From: Pseudoalteromonas shioyasakiensis
GTDB taxonomy: Bacteria; Pseudomonadota; Gammaproteobacteria; Enterobacterales; Alteromonadaceae
Assembly (NCBI GenBank): GCA_013391845.1
Contig: CP058414.1
Coordinates: 2,094,501 to 2,158,500 of the forward strand
Length of the DNA: 64,000 nucleotides
Direction of reading: 5' to 3'
Positions 9,018-19,063 of this stretch are shown piece by piece. Position 1 is the first letter of the stretch. Each line of letters begins with the position of its first letter. Position numbers and translations under genes: made by a program. A model generated the notes under the pieces. That model ran no database searches and was not told where the DNA came from. It saw only the letters and a program-made list of their open reading frames with translations.

Positions 9018-10013
9018 ATGGCCGCATTTGGTACTGTATTTATGCCACAAATGATCCAAGCACGTTTTGCTGATAACTCATGGAGTGAAAGCGCGCTGGT
9101 CCCATCTGATAAAATCGAATTACATGCGGGTGCTCACGTATTACATTACTCAAGCACCTGTTTTGAAGGATTAAAAGCATTTCGTCACGAAGATGGCTCG
9201 GTCTATATCTTTCGTATGGATGCTAACATTGCTCGTATGAAACAAAGCTCTAAGTTACTAAACTTACCTGACTTTGAAGAAAGCATGCTCGAGCAAATGA
9301 TCAAAGACATTGTAAAAGAGTACGCAGACGAAACACCAACACCTCCGGGTTCTATGTATATTCGCCCAACTCACATTGGTACAGAAGCAGCAATTGGTAA
9401 AGCCGCTGCACCGTCAATGAGCTCACTTCTTTATGTATTACTTTCGCCAGTGGGTGATTATTTTTCAGGTGGTGCAACGGCATTACGCGTATTACTTGAA
9501 GAAGACGGCATGCGCTGTGCTCCACACATGGGTATGGTTAAAAGTGGTGGTAACTACGCAAGTGCATTAGGCCCAATCTTAGAGGCTCGTTCAGAACATC
9601 AAGCAGACCAAATTTTGTTCTGCCCAGGTGGCGATGTTCAAGAGACTGGTGCTGCAAACTTTATTCTAATTGATGGTGATGAAATCATCACAAAAGCGCT
9701 TGATAGCACATTCTTACACGGCGTGACGCGTAATAGTATTTTAACGATTGCGAAAGATTTAGGTATGACGGTATCTGAGCGTAATTTTACCGTTTCTGAG
9801 TTGCTTGAAAGAGCTGCTAAGCCAGGAACTGAAGCAGCGTTATCGGGTACTGCTGCGGTACTTACTTCGGTTGGTACGCTTATTCATAACGACCAAGAGT
9901 TTAAAGTAGGCTCGGGTGAGCCGGGTGAGAAAGTCGCTAAATTACGTCAAGCACTGAATGATATTCAATGGGGTAAATCAGCAGATACACATGGTTGGTT
10001 AACAAAAGTATAA
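9018..10013 (+). CDS. ilvE: Branched-chain amino acid aminotransferase
   Basis: A 331-residue PLP enzyme of fold type IV that interconverts Leu, Ile and Val with their 2-oxo acids, the last step of their synthesis. YSSTCFEGLKAFRHEDGSVY is the substrate-loop signature. The PLP lysine is in MVKSGGNYASALG, and QETGAANFILI and LHGVTRNSIL are the cofactor-phosphate and dimer motifs. FEGLKAFR plus the overall arrangement fit the eukaryote-like (group II) subtype; this subtype assignment is from memory of the family. The ATG follows AGAGAGAA. It is a single-gene unit between two terminators. Confidence 0.9.
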   Translation: MAAFGTVFMPQMIQARFADNSWSESALVPSDKIELHAGAHVLHYSSTCFEGLKAFRHEDGSVYIFRMDANIARMKQSSKLLNLPDFEESMLEQMIKDIVKEYADETPTPPGSMYIRPTHIGTEAAIGKAAAPSMSSLLYVLLSPVGDYFSGGATALRVLLEEDGMRCAPHMGMVKSGGNYASALGPILEARSEHQADQILFCPGGDVQETGAANFILIDGDEIITKALDSTFLHGVTRNSILTIAKDLGMTVSERNFTVSELLERAAKPGTEAALSGTAAVLTSVGTLIHNDQEFKVGSGEPGEKVAKLRQALNDIQWGKSADTHGWLTKV

Positions 10014-10046
10014 TCCCAAGAGTGTTTACTTGTGTAAATTTATAAG

Positions 10047-10071
10047 AGCCACGCCAATGCGTGGCTTTTTG
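10047..10071 (+). terminator. Intrinsic terminator after ilvE
   Basis: AGCCACGC, loop CAAT, GCGTGGCT, then a T run. The stem is perfect over 8 bp. Confidence 0.88.
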
Positions 10072-10180
10072 TTTTTACATTGGTTTACAGCGCATTTCGT
10101 GATTAACCGCAAATAACTAGACATTCTAATGTATTAATTTTACTTTCATTTCATTAACAATAACTAAAAGTAAAGTGATT

Positions 10181-12334
10181 ATGATCAAGAAAACATTAGC
10201 ATGTGCAATTGTTGTTGCATTGGCGGGTTGCGGTGAATCTACCCCTACAAAAACAGAACAAACAGTAAAAACTGCAGAGGTTAAAGCTGCTGTGAATTAT
10301 CCAGAAACTAAAAAAGGCAATGTTGTCGACGAATACTTCGGTGAGAAAGTAGCCGATCCATATCGTTGGTTAGAAGACGATATGAGCGACGAAACTGCAC
10401 AGTGGGTAAAAGCCGAAAATGACGTTACTTTTTCTTATCTAAAAAATATTCCTTATCGCGATGAACTTAAAACTACACTCGAAAAGTTAATGAATTATGA
10501 AAAAGTGACAGCCCCATTCAAAGAAGGTGAGTACACTTATTTTTATAAAAACGATGGCCTGCAAAATCAGTACGTGGTGTATCGTAAAAAAGGTGACTCA
10601 GAAGCTGAAGTTTTCTTAGATCCTAATACCTTCAGTGCTGATGGAACAACATCAATGTCGGGCTTAACTTTTACAGAAGACGGCACCTTAACTGCCTATC
10701 AAATTTCTGAAGGTGGTAGTGACTGGCGTAAAATCATTATTATTGATACGGCAACAAAACAGCCTATTGAAGAGGCATTAGTCGATGTTAAATTCAGCGG
10801 TATCTCTTGGTTTGGTAATGAAGGCTTCTATTACTCAAGCTACGATAAGCCAAAAGGAAGTGAGCTTTCTGCAAAAACGGATCAACATAAAGTTTATTAT
10901 CACAAATTAGGCACAGCGCAAGCTGATGACCAATTAATTTATGGTGGCACAGAAGCACAGAAACATCGCTATATTGGTGCTGAGGTTACTCGTGACAATC
11001 GCTATTTAATTATTGCTGCAAGCACTTCGACATCAGGTAATAAGTTATTTATCAAAGATTTAACTAAGCCTGATAGCAAGTTAGTGACAATTTTAGATAA
11101 TACAGACTCAGATACATCAATTATAGATAATGACGGTACAAAGCTTTATTTAGTGACTAACTTAAACGCACCAAATAAGCGTGTTGTTACTGTGGATGCT
11201 GCTGATCCAAGTCCTGACAACTGGCAAGATTTAATCCCTGAAACTGAGAATGTATTGAGCATTTCAAAGGGCGGTAATTACTTCTTTGCTAAGTATATGG
11301 TTGATGCTATATCGCAAGTAAAGCAATACGATAAATCAGGTAAACTTGTGCGTGATATCAGCTTACCAGGTGTGGGTACCGCGTATGGCTTTAGCGGTAA
11401 ACATGATGCACCAACACTGTATTATTCATTCACTAATTACACCACTCCAGGCAACATTTACTCGTTTAATGTTGAGTCTGGCGAGTCTGATGTGTATCGC
11501 AAGTCAGGCGCTAAATTTAACAGCGAAGAATATACTTCAGAACAAGTGTTCTACACATCGAAAGATGGCACTAAAGTTCCGATGATTATTTCGTACAAGA
11601 AAGGCACCGAGCTTAATGGTAAAAATCCAACTATCTTATATGGCTACGGTGGTTTTAATGTAAGCTTAACGCCAAGTTACAGCCCGACAGTTGCTGCATG
11701 GCTTGAGCATGGTGGTGTTTATGCTGTTGCTAATATTCGTGGTGGTGGCGAATACGGTAAAGAATGGCATGTAAATGGCACACAGCTTAAGAAACAAAAT
11801 GTATTTGATGACTTTATTGCGGCGGCTGAGTACTTAAACGAAAAACAATACAGCTCACCTGATTATCTGGCGGTACGTGGTGGCTCTAATGGTGGCTTGT
11901 TAGTTGGTGCGGTTATGACACAGCGCCCTGAGTTATTTAAAGTCGCGTTACCTGCTGTAGGTGTTTTAGATATGCTGCGTTACCACACCTTTACAGCGGG
12001 TGCTGGTTGGGCGTATGACTACGGCACCAGTGAACAAAGTAAAGAAATGTTCGATTACTTAAAAGGCTACTCACCTGTGCACAATGTTAAAGCGGGTGTT
12101 AGCTACCCAGCAACCTTAGTGACAACAGGGGACCATGATGACCGTGTAGTGCCTGCGCATTCATTTAAGTTTGCTGCTGAACTGCAAGAAAAAGGTGCGA
12201 AACAAAACCCATATCTTATTCGCATTGAAACAAATGCTGGGCATGGTGCAGGTACGCCAACAAGTAAGATCATCGACCAATATGCTGATATTTATGGTTT
12301 TACCCTCTATAACATGGGTATTAAATCGCTATAA
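10181..12334 (+). CDS. Prolyl oligopeptidase (S9A), predicted lipoprotein
   Basis: Prolyl oligopeptidases cut short peptides after proline. The N-terminus ([17 protein letters not shown]) is a lipoprotein signal with the lipobox LAGC, so the enzyme is probably anchored on the periplasmic side of a membrane. A seven-bladed propeller region spans about residues 110-440. The catalytic domain follows with [15 protein letters not shown], the nucleophile in RGGSNGGLL, the Asp in [10 protein letters not shown] and the His in NAGHGAG. The length of 717 is normal. The frame also allows a GTG six bases earlier (10175), but the ATG at 10181 gives the more typical signal peptide. It is monocistronic. Confidence 0.93.
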   Translation: MIKKTLACAIVVALAGCGESTPTKTEQTVKTAEVKAAVNYPETKKGNVVDEYFGEKVADPYRWLEDDMSDETAQWVKAENDVTFSYLKNIPYRDELKTTLEKLMNYEKVTAPFKEGEYTYFYKNDGLQNQYVVYRKKGDSEAEVFLDPNTFSADGTTSMSGLTFTEDGTLTAYQISEGGSDWRKIIIIDTATKQPIEEALVDVKFSGISWFGNEGFYYSSYDKPKGSELSAKTDQHKVYYHKLGTAQADDQLIYGGTEAQKHRYIGAEVTRDNRYLIIAASTSTSGNKLFIKDLTKPDSKLVTILDNTDSDTSIIDNDGTKLYLVTNLNAPNKRVVTVDAADPSPDNWQDLIPETENVLSISKGGNYFFAKYMVDAISQVKQYDKSGKLVRDISLPGVGTAYGFSGKHDAPTLYYSFTNYTTPGNIYSFNVESGESDVYRKSGAKFNSEEYTSEQVFYTSKDGTKVPMIISYKKGTELNGKNPTILYGYGGFNVSLTPSYSPTVAAWLEHGGVYAVANIRGGGEYGKEWHVNGTQLKKQNVFDDFIAAAEYLNEKQYSSPDYLAVRGGSNGGLLVGAVMTQRPELFKVALPAVGVLDMLRYHTFTAGAGWAYDYGTSEQSKEMFDYLKGYSPVHNVKAGVSYPATLVTTGDHDDRVVPAHSFKFAAELQEKGAKQNPYLIRIETNAGHGAGTPTSKIIDQYADIYGFTLYNMGIKSL

Positions 12335-12361
12335 GGAAGTGTTTGCTTAACGAACATTTAA

Positions 12362-12387
12362 AACGCCGAGCTTAAGCTCGGCGTTTA
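12362..12387. terminator. Bidirectional terminator between convergent genes
   Basis: A perfect 26-bp palindrome: AAACGCCGAGCTT followed directly by its reverse complement AAGCTCGGCGTTT. It lies between the ends of the oligopeptidase gene and the convergent DUF481 gene and can serve both strands. Confidence 0.85.
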
Positions 12388-12407
12388 TATATCCATCAAA
12401 TTAACTT

Positions 12408-13502
12408 TTATAAATCTATTCCCAGTGCGAAAATCATTTTGTAATCTTCTTTTTCTGGTACCACACCGTTTTCATCGGCAATAGGGTCGGCTAAGTAATC
12501 CCATACTATTGACATGTCAAAATCGATATCATCTGTGATCTCAAATTCAAACGCAGCCATTGCATATTGTGAATCACCCCCGGCGTTACTATTAGCCGTC
12601 AAATAACGATAATTAAGTGAAAAATCAATTTTCTTGGTTACTTCTAATTCATAATTTGTAGATATGAACCAAGACATTGATGAGTTGCTTTCATCTTCGC
12701 CTTCAGCAACAGTGTCAAATTGCGTTTTTTGGTATGCTGGCCCTGCTGTAAAATCCCATTCTGTTTTATCTGTATCCATTACATAGTAACCAACACCTGC
12801 GCCCACAGTGTATTTATTAGCGATATTTTGGAACGGATCACGATAGTACTCAAAGAAAATAGGGCGGTAATACATTTTTTGTGTATAAAACCAGTCATAA
12901 GTGCCGTTAGCACGAATGTTGTTTTTAGTAACTTGATTATCGCTGGTAGTCCGGTAGCCCAAAATTTCAGATAAAAAACGACTAGATGCAGTACGGCGTT
13001 TGATATCAGCTTTAACAGAATACTCAGTTTGGTCAGTATTACCGCGAGCTAAATCTGCACCCATCGACAATTTTATAGTCCATGCACTAAGTTCACTTTC
13101 TACTGAAGGAGCAATAGAGACTAAATCGCGATAACGGTACTTAGCAGGTTGTTCACCCACTTTGATAAAACCACCGGATATATTAAGTGCACCGCTGAGC
13201 TCCTTCCCATCGTTAAAACGAACTGTATGGTGGCGGTCAGAGATAATCATGTAGACATCTTCACGATCGATTATTAATGTGTCGAGCACATCACTATCGA
13301 ACTCGATCTCTTTATCATACATTGAGACAAGTTCACCTTTAAGCCACTCACCAGAGTTTAGTCGTATCCAATCAAATCGAGAAGCATCTTTAATTATTAA
13401 ATTTCGCTCTTCAAGTAACGGATCAGGAAGTTGTTCTGCGCTATAGCAGGTAAATGTACTTACCATTATAGCGCTTAAAAGTAGGTGTTTTTTGAGCATC
13501 AT
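12408..13502 (-). CDS. DUF481-family outer-membrane beta-barrel protein
   Basis: A 364-residue exported protein with signal peptide MMLKKHLLLSAIMVSTFTCYS. The first ~130 residues form a small beta domain (WLKGELVSMYDKEIEFDSD). From about residue 140 the alternating hydrophobic pattern and WTIKLSMGADLARGNTDQTE match the DUF481 barrel, also called salt-induced outer-membrane protein (YdiY type). The protein ends MIFALGIDL, an outer-membrane-like terminus. Function in this family is not well established. Two ATG codons are adjacent (13502 and 13499), behind AGGG. It is transcribed alone. Confidence 0.82.
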   Translation of the reverse strand: MMLKKHLLLSAIMVSTFTCYSAEQLPDPLLEERNLIIKDASRFDWIRLNSGEWLKGELVSMYDKEIEFDSDVLDTLIIDREDVYMIISDRHHTVRFNDGKELSGALNISGGFIKVGEQPAKYRYRDLVSIAPSVESELSAWTIKLSMGADLARGNTDQTEYSVKADIKRRTASSRFLSEILGYRTTSDNQVTKNNIRANGTYDWFYTQKMYYRPIFFEYYRDPFQNIANKYTVGAGVGYYVMDTDKTEWDFTAGPAYQKTQFDTVAEGEDESNSSMSWFISTNYELEVTKKIDFSLNYRYLTANSNAGGDSQYAMAAFEFEITDDIDFDMSIVWDYLADPIADENGVVPEKEDYKMIFALGIDL

Positions 13503-13600
13503 TTCAATCCCTGTTAAATAGAATGCATCCTAAGAGGAGTGGTTATTTTCTAATAACCTGTTTAATTTTAGAACAGTTTTCAGCTGTATTCAAAAACTAG

Positions 13601-14896
13601 TCAAGAAGTTGGTAAAAACAACCTCTGATATGTTTTATAGGCATATTCATCACTCATCCCAGCCAAGTAATCACAAATTATACGCATAGCATTATCTTCT
13701 TGCTGATGAGCGTTAAGCCACATGTCTTGGGTTGTTTCAGGTAATAAACGCATGGGGTCACTAGCAAAGGCACTAAATAATTCAATTAGCAGATTTTGCC
13801 CTTTAAACTCAACTTGCTGCATTTTTGGCTCGCGAATTAACCGTTTAAAAACAAAATGCTTTAGCACGTTGAGAATTTCAGCAAATTCATCAGGTAGACT
13901 TACAGTGTACTGTAATATTTCAGATTCAAAATCAGCATTTTGTACTATTAATTTGGCATTAATTATAAAGGTGTTAACCAACTCACCAATGGCGTCCTTT
14001 CTTTCATATTCATGATGGGAAAACAGTCTAGCTGTAATCGAACTTAAGTGTGTTGTTAACCAAGCAGAGTCTAATTCTTGTAATTGTACTAAGGCATGGT
14101 TTTGCCAATCTGCAAGGGTTAAAACTTCAGTGGCTATGGCGTCTTCTAAATCGTGTACGGCATAAGCAATATCGTCAGCCAATTCCATAATTGCTGAATC
14201 TATTGATTTATAGTGAGTTTTAGCTCTAAATTCATCAACCTTATAGTGACTGCTCAGTAGTTGTTTATCATTATTCGACAGTGGGTCAATAATCCAATCG
14301 AAAATATCTTTATCATCTTGATACAGACCTTTAGCTGGTCGCCAATGGTCGGCTTTGATAAAGCTACGCTGTTCACTTTTTGGTGGAATGGTGTGCCACA
14401 AGTCATCAATAAAGGCTGGGTATTTAATAAAGCCAAGCAAGGTGCGTCTGGTTAGATTCATGCCATATCCATTAGAATAAGGCTCAAGTTTAGAAACAAT
14501 TCTCAGGGTTTGGGCATTACCTTCAAAACCACCATGATCGCGCATCATGTAGTTTAATGCTATTTCACCACCATGACCGAAAGGTGGATGACCGATATCA
14601 TGAGCAAGGCATAAGGTTTCAAGTAAACTACCACTCGGAAAATTCGTAAATTCAGGGTGTTGCTTTTTTAAGTGGCGTAATAATCCACTACCAATTTGTG
14701 CAACTTCTAAAGAATGAGTAAGGCGAGTTCGGTAAAAATCATTTAAGCCAATACCCATAATTTGGGTTTTAGCCTGCAGACGCCTAAATGCTGCAGCATG
14801 TATGATACGAGAGCGGTCAACTTGCCAAGCTGAGCGGTTATCGTTGGGACGATATTTTTGCTGATCAATAATGCGAGCTTGCCAAGATTGGCACAT
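13601..14896 (-). CDS. dGTPase-like HD-domain triphosphohydrolase
   Basis: The protein belongs to the deoxyguanosinetriphosphate triphosphohydrolase-like group, which removes triphosphate from dNTPs. RTRLTHSLEVAQIG and AHDIGHPPFGHGGE hold the HD metal ligands, and ELADDIAYAVHDLEDAI is the third ligand region. I chose the ATG at 14896 (431 residues) because GGAAGG lies 8 bases upstream; the longer frame adds 16 residues with no homologous look. It differs from E. coli Dgt in length, so the symbol dgt is not assigned. It stands alone between the DUF481 gene and a divergent Bax-like gene. Confidence 0.87.
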   Translation of the reverse strand: MCQSWQARIIDQQKYRPNDNRSAWQVDRSRIIHAAAFRRLQAKTQIMGIGLNDFYRTRLTHSLEVAQIGSGLLRHLKKQHPEFTNFPSGSLLETLCLAHDIGHPPFGHGGEIALNYMMRDHGGFEGNAQTLRIVSKLEPYSNGYGMNLTRRTLLGFIKYPAFIDDLWHTIPPKSEQRSFIKADHWRPAKGLYQDDKDIFDWIIDPLSNNDKQLLSSHYKVDEFRAKTHYKSIDSAIMELADDIAYAVHDLEDAIATEVLTLADWQNHALVQLQELDSAWLTTHLSSITARLFSHHEYERKDAIGELVNTFIINAKLIVQNADFESEILQYTVSLPDEFAEILNVLKHFVFKRLIREPKMQQVEFKGQNLLIELFSAFASDPMRLLPETTQDMWLNAHQQEDNAMRIICDYLAGMSDEYAYKTYQRLFLPTS

Positions 14897-15110
14897 AAAA
14901 ATAACCTTCCTATTTCTCGTTTGGTTGCATTTAAGTATACGCAAGCGCTTGAAAATTGCGAGTAAATTGGCGGTTCATAACGCTTCTTTAGTTATACTTT
15001 AAGAAACTATCTCAGGGCTAATTCGCCAAAAAATGTCTGCTTTGGTATACTTCGCCATTGTGTGTGCGTGAAGTTACCGCATATTAGTAAAAGTTTATTT
15101 GAGAGAATAC

Positions 15111-15929
15111 ATGCTGAATTACGTTTTTAGAGCTTTACTGGCCGCTTTTTTTGCATGGGCGTTGTTGTCGCCATTTATGGATAAAGATACTCTGGATGAG
15201 GGGGATGAACAGTCACAGACAACACCTATTGGCACTCAGCGCGTAATCAAAAAAGAAAAGCCATTACATAATGTAAAACTGCCTGATTTTGCAGCGTTTA
15301 CTGATGTGAAAGAAAAGAAACATGCATTTTTTGACTTTATCCGTCCTCATGTCGAGGCTGAGAATAAAAAGATCCTACAACAACGTGCGCTCATAGAAAT
15401 TGCACGCATGATGCTTGAGTATAATGAGCCGCTAAGTAGTAAACAGCAATCAGATATTAAGAAAATACTGACCAGCTACAAGTTACCAACCACTATTGAT
15501 ACCTTATCACTGACCCAAGCTCTGCGCCGTGTAGATATCATTCCAAAAGAACTTGCGCTTATGCAGGCGGCTAACGAATCAGCATGGGGTACGTCACGTT
15601 TTGCTCGAATTGGCTTAAACTTTTTCGGTCAGTGGTGTTATAAAAAAGGCTGTGGCATGGTACCACGTCGTCGAGCCAACGAAGCCGCTCATGAAGTGAC
15701 TGCTTTTAAATCGGTACGTGCTGCTGTAAGCTCATATTTTAAAAATATTAATACTCACGCAGCGTATAAAGATTTACGATCAATTCGAGCCGATTTACGT
15801 CGCCAGCAAAAGCCAATTGATGCTACTAAGCTAACACAGGGCTTGTTGTCGTATTCTGAGCGCGGTGAAGCGTACATTGAAGAATTAAATAAAATGATAA
15901 ATCAAAACAGAGCTTACTTTGATGAATAA
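15111..15929 (+). CDS. Bax-like glucosaminidase (peptidoglycan hydrolase)
   Basis: A 272-residue protein with an N-terminal membrane/signal segment (LNYVFRALLAAFFAWALL) and a C-terminal glucosaminidase domain. ALMQAANESAWGTSRFA contains the catalytic Glu region, followed by GLNFFGQWCYKKGCGMVP, as in E. coli Bax and the FlgJ enzyme domain. It should cleave glycan strands in the periplasm. A TTG at 15099 is also in frame, but the ATG at 15111 has GAGAG at the right distance. The gene overlaps the next by 8 bases, so the two are co-translated. Confidence 0.87.
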   Translation: MLNYVFRALLAAFFAWALLSPFMDKDTLDEGDEQSQTTPIGTQRVIKKEKPLHNVKLPDFAAFTDVKEKKHAFFDFIRPHVEAENKKILQQRALIEIARMMLEYNEPLSSKQQSDIKKILTSYKLPTTIDTLSLTQALRRVDIIPKELALMQAANESAWGTSRFARIGLNFFGQWCYKKGCGMVPRRRANEAAHEVTAFKSVRAAVSSYFKNINTHAAYKDLRSIRADLRRQQKPIDATKLTQGLLSYSERGEAYIEELNKMINQNRAYFDE

Positions 15930-16590
15930 ATTCCTTCCGTGGTTAAAATTTACAACCATTGCGGTTGCACTAGGTGCAGTTGCCTCTAAGGCCGCTGCTA
16001 CTGAATTTGTTGTTGCATACGATGGTTTTTATGATCGTTTGAAAGTCGTTAATAAAGGCGAATTTCAATACGCTCAAGTTAATTTTTATTTGTCTGATAT
16101 TGCTACTAACGAAGTATGTACAATCAAATCAGGTAAAATAATTACAGAGAAACAAGAGTTTGACTTAACTTATACAGATAAAGCTCAATTGCTTTTACCT
16201 TTTGATAAGCAGCTAGATACAGATAAAGCCGTTATTGTTGTTCAACCAGAAAATCCAAAACATGATTGTCAATTAAGGTTGCAAATTGAAGCAACTGATC
16301 TGGCTGATTTTGAGCTTAGTAAAGCAAACTTGTATACGTTAAATGAAGAATTTGACGAGCTACTATCTGATTTGTCGGGCTTTTTCGTTAGCAAATTAAT
16401 GTGGTTTTTGCTGCCTGAACAACAAGGTGTTGTACTAAAATTTAACGGCCAAGATGCTATCTCGGCAAACGGTGTTAGCTGTAAGGAGCAACGTTGCTCA
16501 ATTAAGGTTTCTGATGACTGGCAAGATGATGAAACGGTATTAAGCAGTCATGCTAAGCTTATTAGCGCCACGCCTTGGATCGTTAAATAA
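15922..16590 (+). CDS. Exported protein of unknown function (DUF2987-like)
   Basis: A 222-residue protein with a signal peptide ending near KAAATEF. The opening of the mature chain (YDGFYDRLKVVNKGEFQYA) looks like the DUF2987 family of marine gammaproteobacteria, though I am only moderately sure. Four cysteines (EVCTI, HDCQL, GVSCKEQRCSI) could form disulfides in the periplasm. The ATG sits inside the last codons of the Bax-like gene, so it may assist that hydrolase; this is inference from gene order alone. A terminator follows. Confidence 0.7.
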   Translation: MNKFLPWLKFTTIAVALGAVASKAAATEFVVAYDGFYDRLKVVNKGEFQYAQVNFYLSDIATNEVCTIKSGKIITEKQEFDLTYTDKAQLLLPFDKQLDTDKAVIVVQPENPKHDCQLRLQIEATDLADFELSKANLYTLNEEFDELLSDLSGFFVSKLMWFLLPEQQGVVLKFNGQDAISANGVSCKEQRCSIKVSDDWQDDETVLSSHAKLISATPWIVK

Positions 16591-16626
16591 CCACTATACA
16601 TCGGCTAAAATCGTTTAAATATCGAC

Positions 16627-16654
16627 AAAAGGGATCTTATTAAGGTCCCTTTTT
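16627..16654 (+). terminator. Intrinsic terminator after the DUF2987-like gene
   Basis: AAAAGGGA and TCCCTTTT pair across an 11-base loop, with a T tract on the plus strand. Confidence 0.8.
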
Positions 16655-17088
16655 CAATGTTGAGAAGATAGTTCTTGTGTCTCTTTTTTTAAAAGTTTAT
16701 CTCGTTACTTTGGTTTAGTATCAAAATTGAAAATTCAATATAAATTAAGCAATTTATATAACAGCTTCTCTTGTCTAGTTTATTCCCTCATTTAATATTT
16801 TTTCTAATTACTTGTATTGCAGCGCAGTTTAAGTAACAGCTTGTATTTAGATATGAAAACGGTATGAGGATATAGGTTTTATCTGATTGTTTTTTACTAT
16901 AGAAAAAGGGCTTGATTTTACTTTTATAGGCTTATTTTTAATTAGCTATAAAGTGCTAACTTTATATTTTTTAATGATTTTTCAAGAAATAAAAATATAG
17001 ATTTAGATCAAGTTACTTAGCAATAACTGGCTTAAAGTAAAACTATAAAGATCTCAATATAGGTACTTATAGTTTAAAAGGAGTCGTT
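16655..17088. other. Long AT-rich intergenic region upstream of ppk2
   Basis: About 430 bases with no open frame of note and very high A+T. No clear operator could be picked out. AAAAGGAG precedes the ppk2 ATG at a good distance. The length suggests a regulated promoter region for the polyphosphate kinase operon. Confidence 0.5.
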
Positions 17089-17982
17089 ATGCAGACAGTC
17101 AATGTCGAACCTGTATCAGTCAAAAAACAGAAATTAGCCGAAGCCAATGCGAAACAGGATGTAATTTTTGATTTAAATGTTAAAAACCCAAGCCTAAAGT
17201 GGAATGCAGACGGTAAATACCCATATAAACGCAAAATGGACCTGGTTGAATACGAGCGTCATAAACACGAACTGCAAATCGAGCTTTTAAAAATGCAAGG
17301 CTGGGTAAAAGAGACCAACCAGCAAATTGTGATTTTATTTGAAGGTCGTGATGCGGCGGGTAAAGGTGGCACTATTAAGCGCTTTATGGAGCATTTAAAC
17401 CCTCGTGGGGCGCACGTAGTGGCTTTAGAAAAACCATCTGCAAGAGAGCGAGAACAGTGGTACTTTCAGCGTTACATTAATAACCTGCCAAGCAAAGGTG
17501 AAATTATACTATTTGATCGCTCTTGGTATAACCGAGCCGGTGTAGAGAAGGTAATGGGCTTTTGTGATGATCACGAATATTTAGAGTTTATGCGTCAAAC
17601 ACCACAACTTGAACGTATGTTGGTGAATAGCGGTATTAAGCTATTTAAATATTGGTTTTCGGTCAGTAGAGAAGAGCAATTCAGACGCTTTAAATCACGT
17701 CAAAACGACCCGCTTAAGCAATGGAAGCTGAGTCCGGTTGATATGGCATCATTGGCTAAATGGCATGATTATAGTGACGCGAAAGATGCGATGATGTTTC
17801 ATACCCATACAAAAGATGCGCCTTGGACACAAATTCGCTCTGATGATAAAAAACGGGGTCGTATCAACTGTATGCGTCATTTCTTAAGTTGTTTGAACTA
17901 CCCAGAAAAAGATCAGGATATAGTCAATCGGGTTGACCCGCTTATTGTCACTGAACCTACCCGCATGTCTACGCGTCAGTAA
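17089..17982 (+). CDS. ppk2: Polyphosphate kinase 2 (PPK2)
   Basis: PPK2 enzymes transfer phosphate between inorganic polyphosphate and nucleoside diphosphates. Walker A is FEGRDAAGKGGTIKRF (about residues 84-99), Walker B region LFDRSWYNRAGVEKVMGF, and the lid has SREEQFRRFKSR; PRGAHVVALEKPSARERE is also typical. The single 297-residue domain fits the class I one-domain type, which mostly makes NTPs from NDPs. The ATG follows AAGGAG. A small Lys-rich gene starts 12 bases after the stop, so the two form one operon ending at the terminator near 18316. Confidence 0.92.
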   Translation: MQTVNVEPVSVKKQKLAEANAKQDVIFDLNVKNPSLKWNADGKYPYKRKMDLVEYERHKHELQIELLKMQGWVKETNQQIVILFEGRDAAGKGGTIKRFMEHLNPRGAHVVALEKPSAREREQWYFQRYINNLPSKGEIILFDRSWYNRAGVEKVMGFCDDHEYLEFMRQTPQLERMLVNSGIKLFKYWFSVSREEQFRRFKSRQNDPLKQWKLSPVDMASLAKWHDYSDAKDAMMFHTHTKDAPWTQIRSDDKKRGRINCMRHFLSCLNYPEKDQDIVNRVDPLIVTEPTRMSTRQ

Positions 17983-17993
17983 AGGAGAATACA

Positions 17994-18305
17994 ATGAAAA
18001 ATTCAGAGTCAGTATTTGAGAAGCGTCTTGCTAAGCTCGAAAAAATTCTCGAAAAGAGTAAAAAAGAAGTGGCCAAAACCACTGCAATTGCAAAAGATGC
18101 AGCACTTAAAGCACAAGCCGCTGTAGAGTGTGCCAGCGAAGCAGAGAACCTAGCCGAAAACGCTAAAAAGCGCTTGAAAGCAGCCAAAAAGCAGTTAAAA
18201 GAGGCTAAAGTGTTAAAAATAGCGCAGAAAAATGCTTCTAAAAAATCGGCAATAAAACGTGCCAAACGAATGGCAAAAAATAAGACAAAAACTAAAAACA
18301 CTTAA
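17994..18305 (+). CDS. Small Lys/Ala-rich coiled-coil protein linked to ppk2
   Basis: A 103-residue, strongly basic protein: about a third of the residues are Lys and a quarter Ala. The first 75 residues show heptad-like helical repeats (EKRLAKLEKILEKSKKEVA, AENAKKRLKAAKKQLKEAK); the tail (KRAKRMAKNKTKTKNT) is a poly-cation. No signal peptide or membrane segment. The family is unknown to me. Its composition resembles histone-H1-like and granule-associated proteins, and it lies 12 bases behind ppk2 with GGAG before the ATG. A polyphosphate- or nucleic-acid-binding role is inference from composition and position only. Confidence 0.75.
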   Translation: MKNSESVFEKRLAKLEKILEKSKKEVAKTTAIAKDAALKAQAAVECASEAENLAENAKKRLKAAKKQLKEAKVLKIAQKNASKKSAIKRAKRMAKNKTKTKNT

Positions 18306-18315
18306 GGTTAACAGG

Positions 18316-18346
18316 GGGCGCATGGCTCATGTGCCCTTTGTTTTTG
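18316..18346 (+). terminator. Intrinsic terminator of the ppk2 operon
   Basis: GGGCGCATG, loop GCT, CATGTGCCC (one G-T pair), then a T-rich tract. Confidence 0.8.
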
Positions 18347-18424
18347 TATTAAGCTTATTGCTGGACATTTTTACGATTCTCGTTATGCTAAACGTCAACT
18401 TTTCAGGGACTTAAAAGCATACTT

Positions 18425-18844
18425 ATGAAAATTATTCCGGCATTTTTTGTTATTTTACTGCTATGTTCAGCTTGTAGCAGTTATTCACCTATCAACCAAG
18501 AAATGCAAACTAAGTTACAAGGCTCATGGCAGTCTACAAATAGCCCAGTTTGTGAAGCTAATTTTCATACTATAGCGTTTAAAAACAAAACATTAGAAAT
18601 CTCTTATGACGAGCAGGGCTATATTTCTGAGACTGAAGCAAGAAAAACCTTTGTATATACTATTTTATCGACAGAGAAAAATTTAATTCGAGTGCAGCTT
18701 GAAAATGAAACTCGCTTAGATAAAAAAGGTAAACCTGTAGTTTGGCACCTAAAACCACTTAGAAATGATAAATACTGCTGGGGCAGAGATGATTGGCCTG
18801 ATCTTGCTTGTACAGCTTCGCGTTATAAATGCACAGTAAAATGA
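18425..18844 (+). CDS. Predicted lipoprotein, unknown function
   Basis: A 139-residue protein with a lipoprotein signal (IIPAFFVILLLCSACSS), lipobox CSAC. The mature part has a start-to-end beta-rich look (GSWQSTNSPVCEANFHTIAF, then EISYDEQGYISE) reminiscent of lipocalin-like small domains, with cysteines near the C-terminus (KYCWGRDDWPDLACTASRYKC). I do not recognise the family. It is transcribed alone between the ppk2 operon and ttcA. Confidence 0.72.
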   Translation: MKIIPAFFVILLLCSACSSYSPINQEMQTKLQGSWQSTNSPVCEANFHTIAFKNKTLEISYDEQGYISETEARKTFVYTILSTEKNLIRVQLENETRLDKKGKPVVWHLKPLRNDKYCWGRDDWPDLACTASRYKCTVK

Positions 18845-19063
18845 AGTTAGCTTATTGAAGTCAGAAAACCCTAAAATAAGCCTGTAAATTGATGATCCTT
18901 TAATGCTATTCATAAAGAGCCTTAGTTTACGTAATATCTTCACGAGTTATGCTTTTTAATTATCCCACGCTAATCATTTCAACTGGCTCAAAAAGTCCGT
19001 ATAATCCACGCCGAACTTTTTACTATGAAACATGGCTTAGTAAAGCCTGTATGAGCAGAGCAA

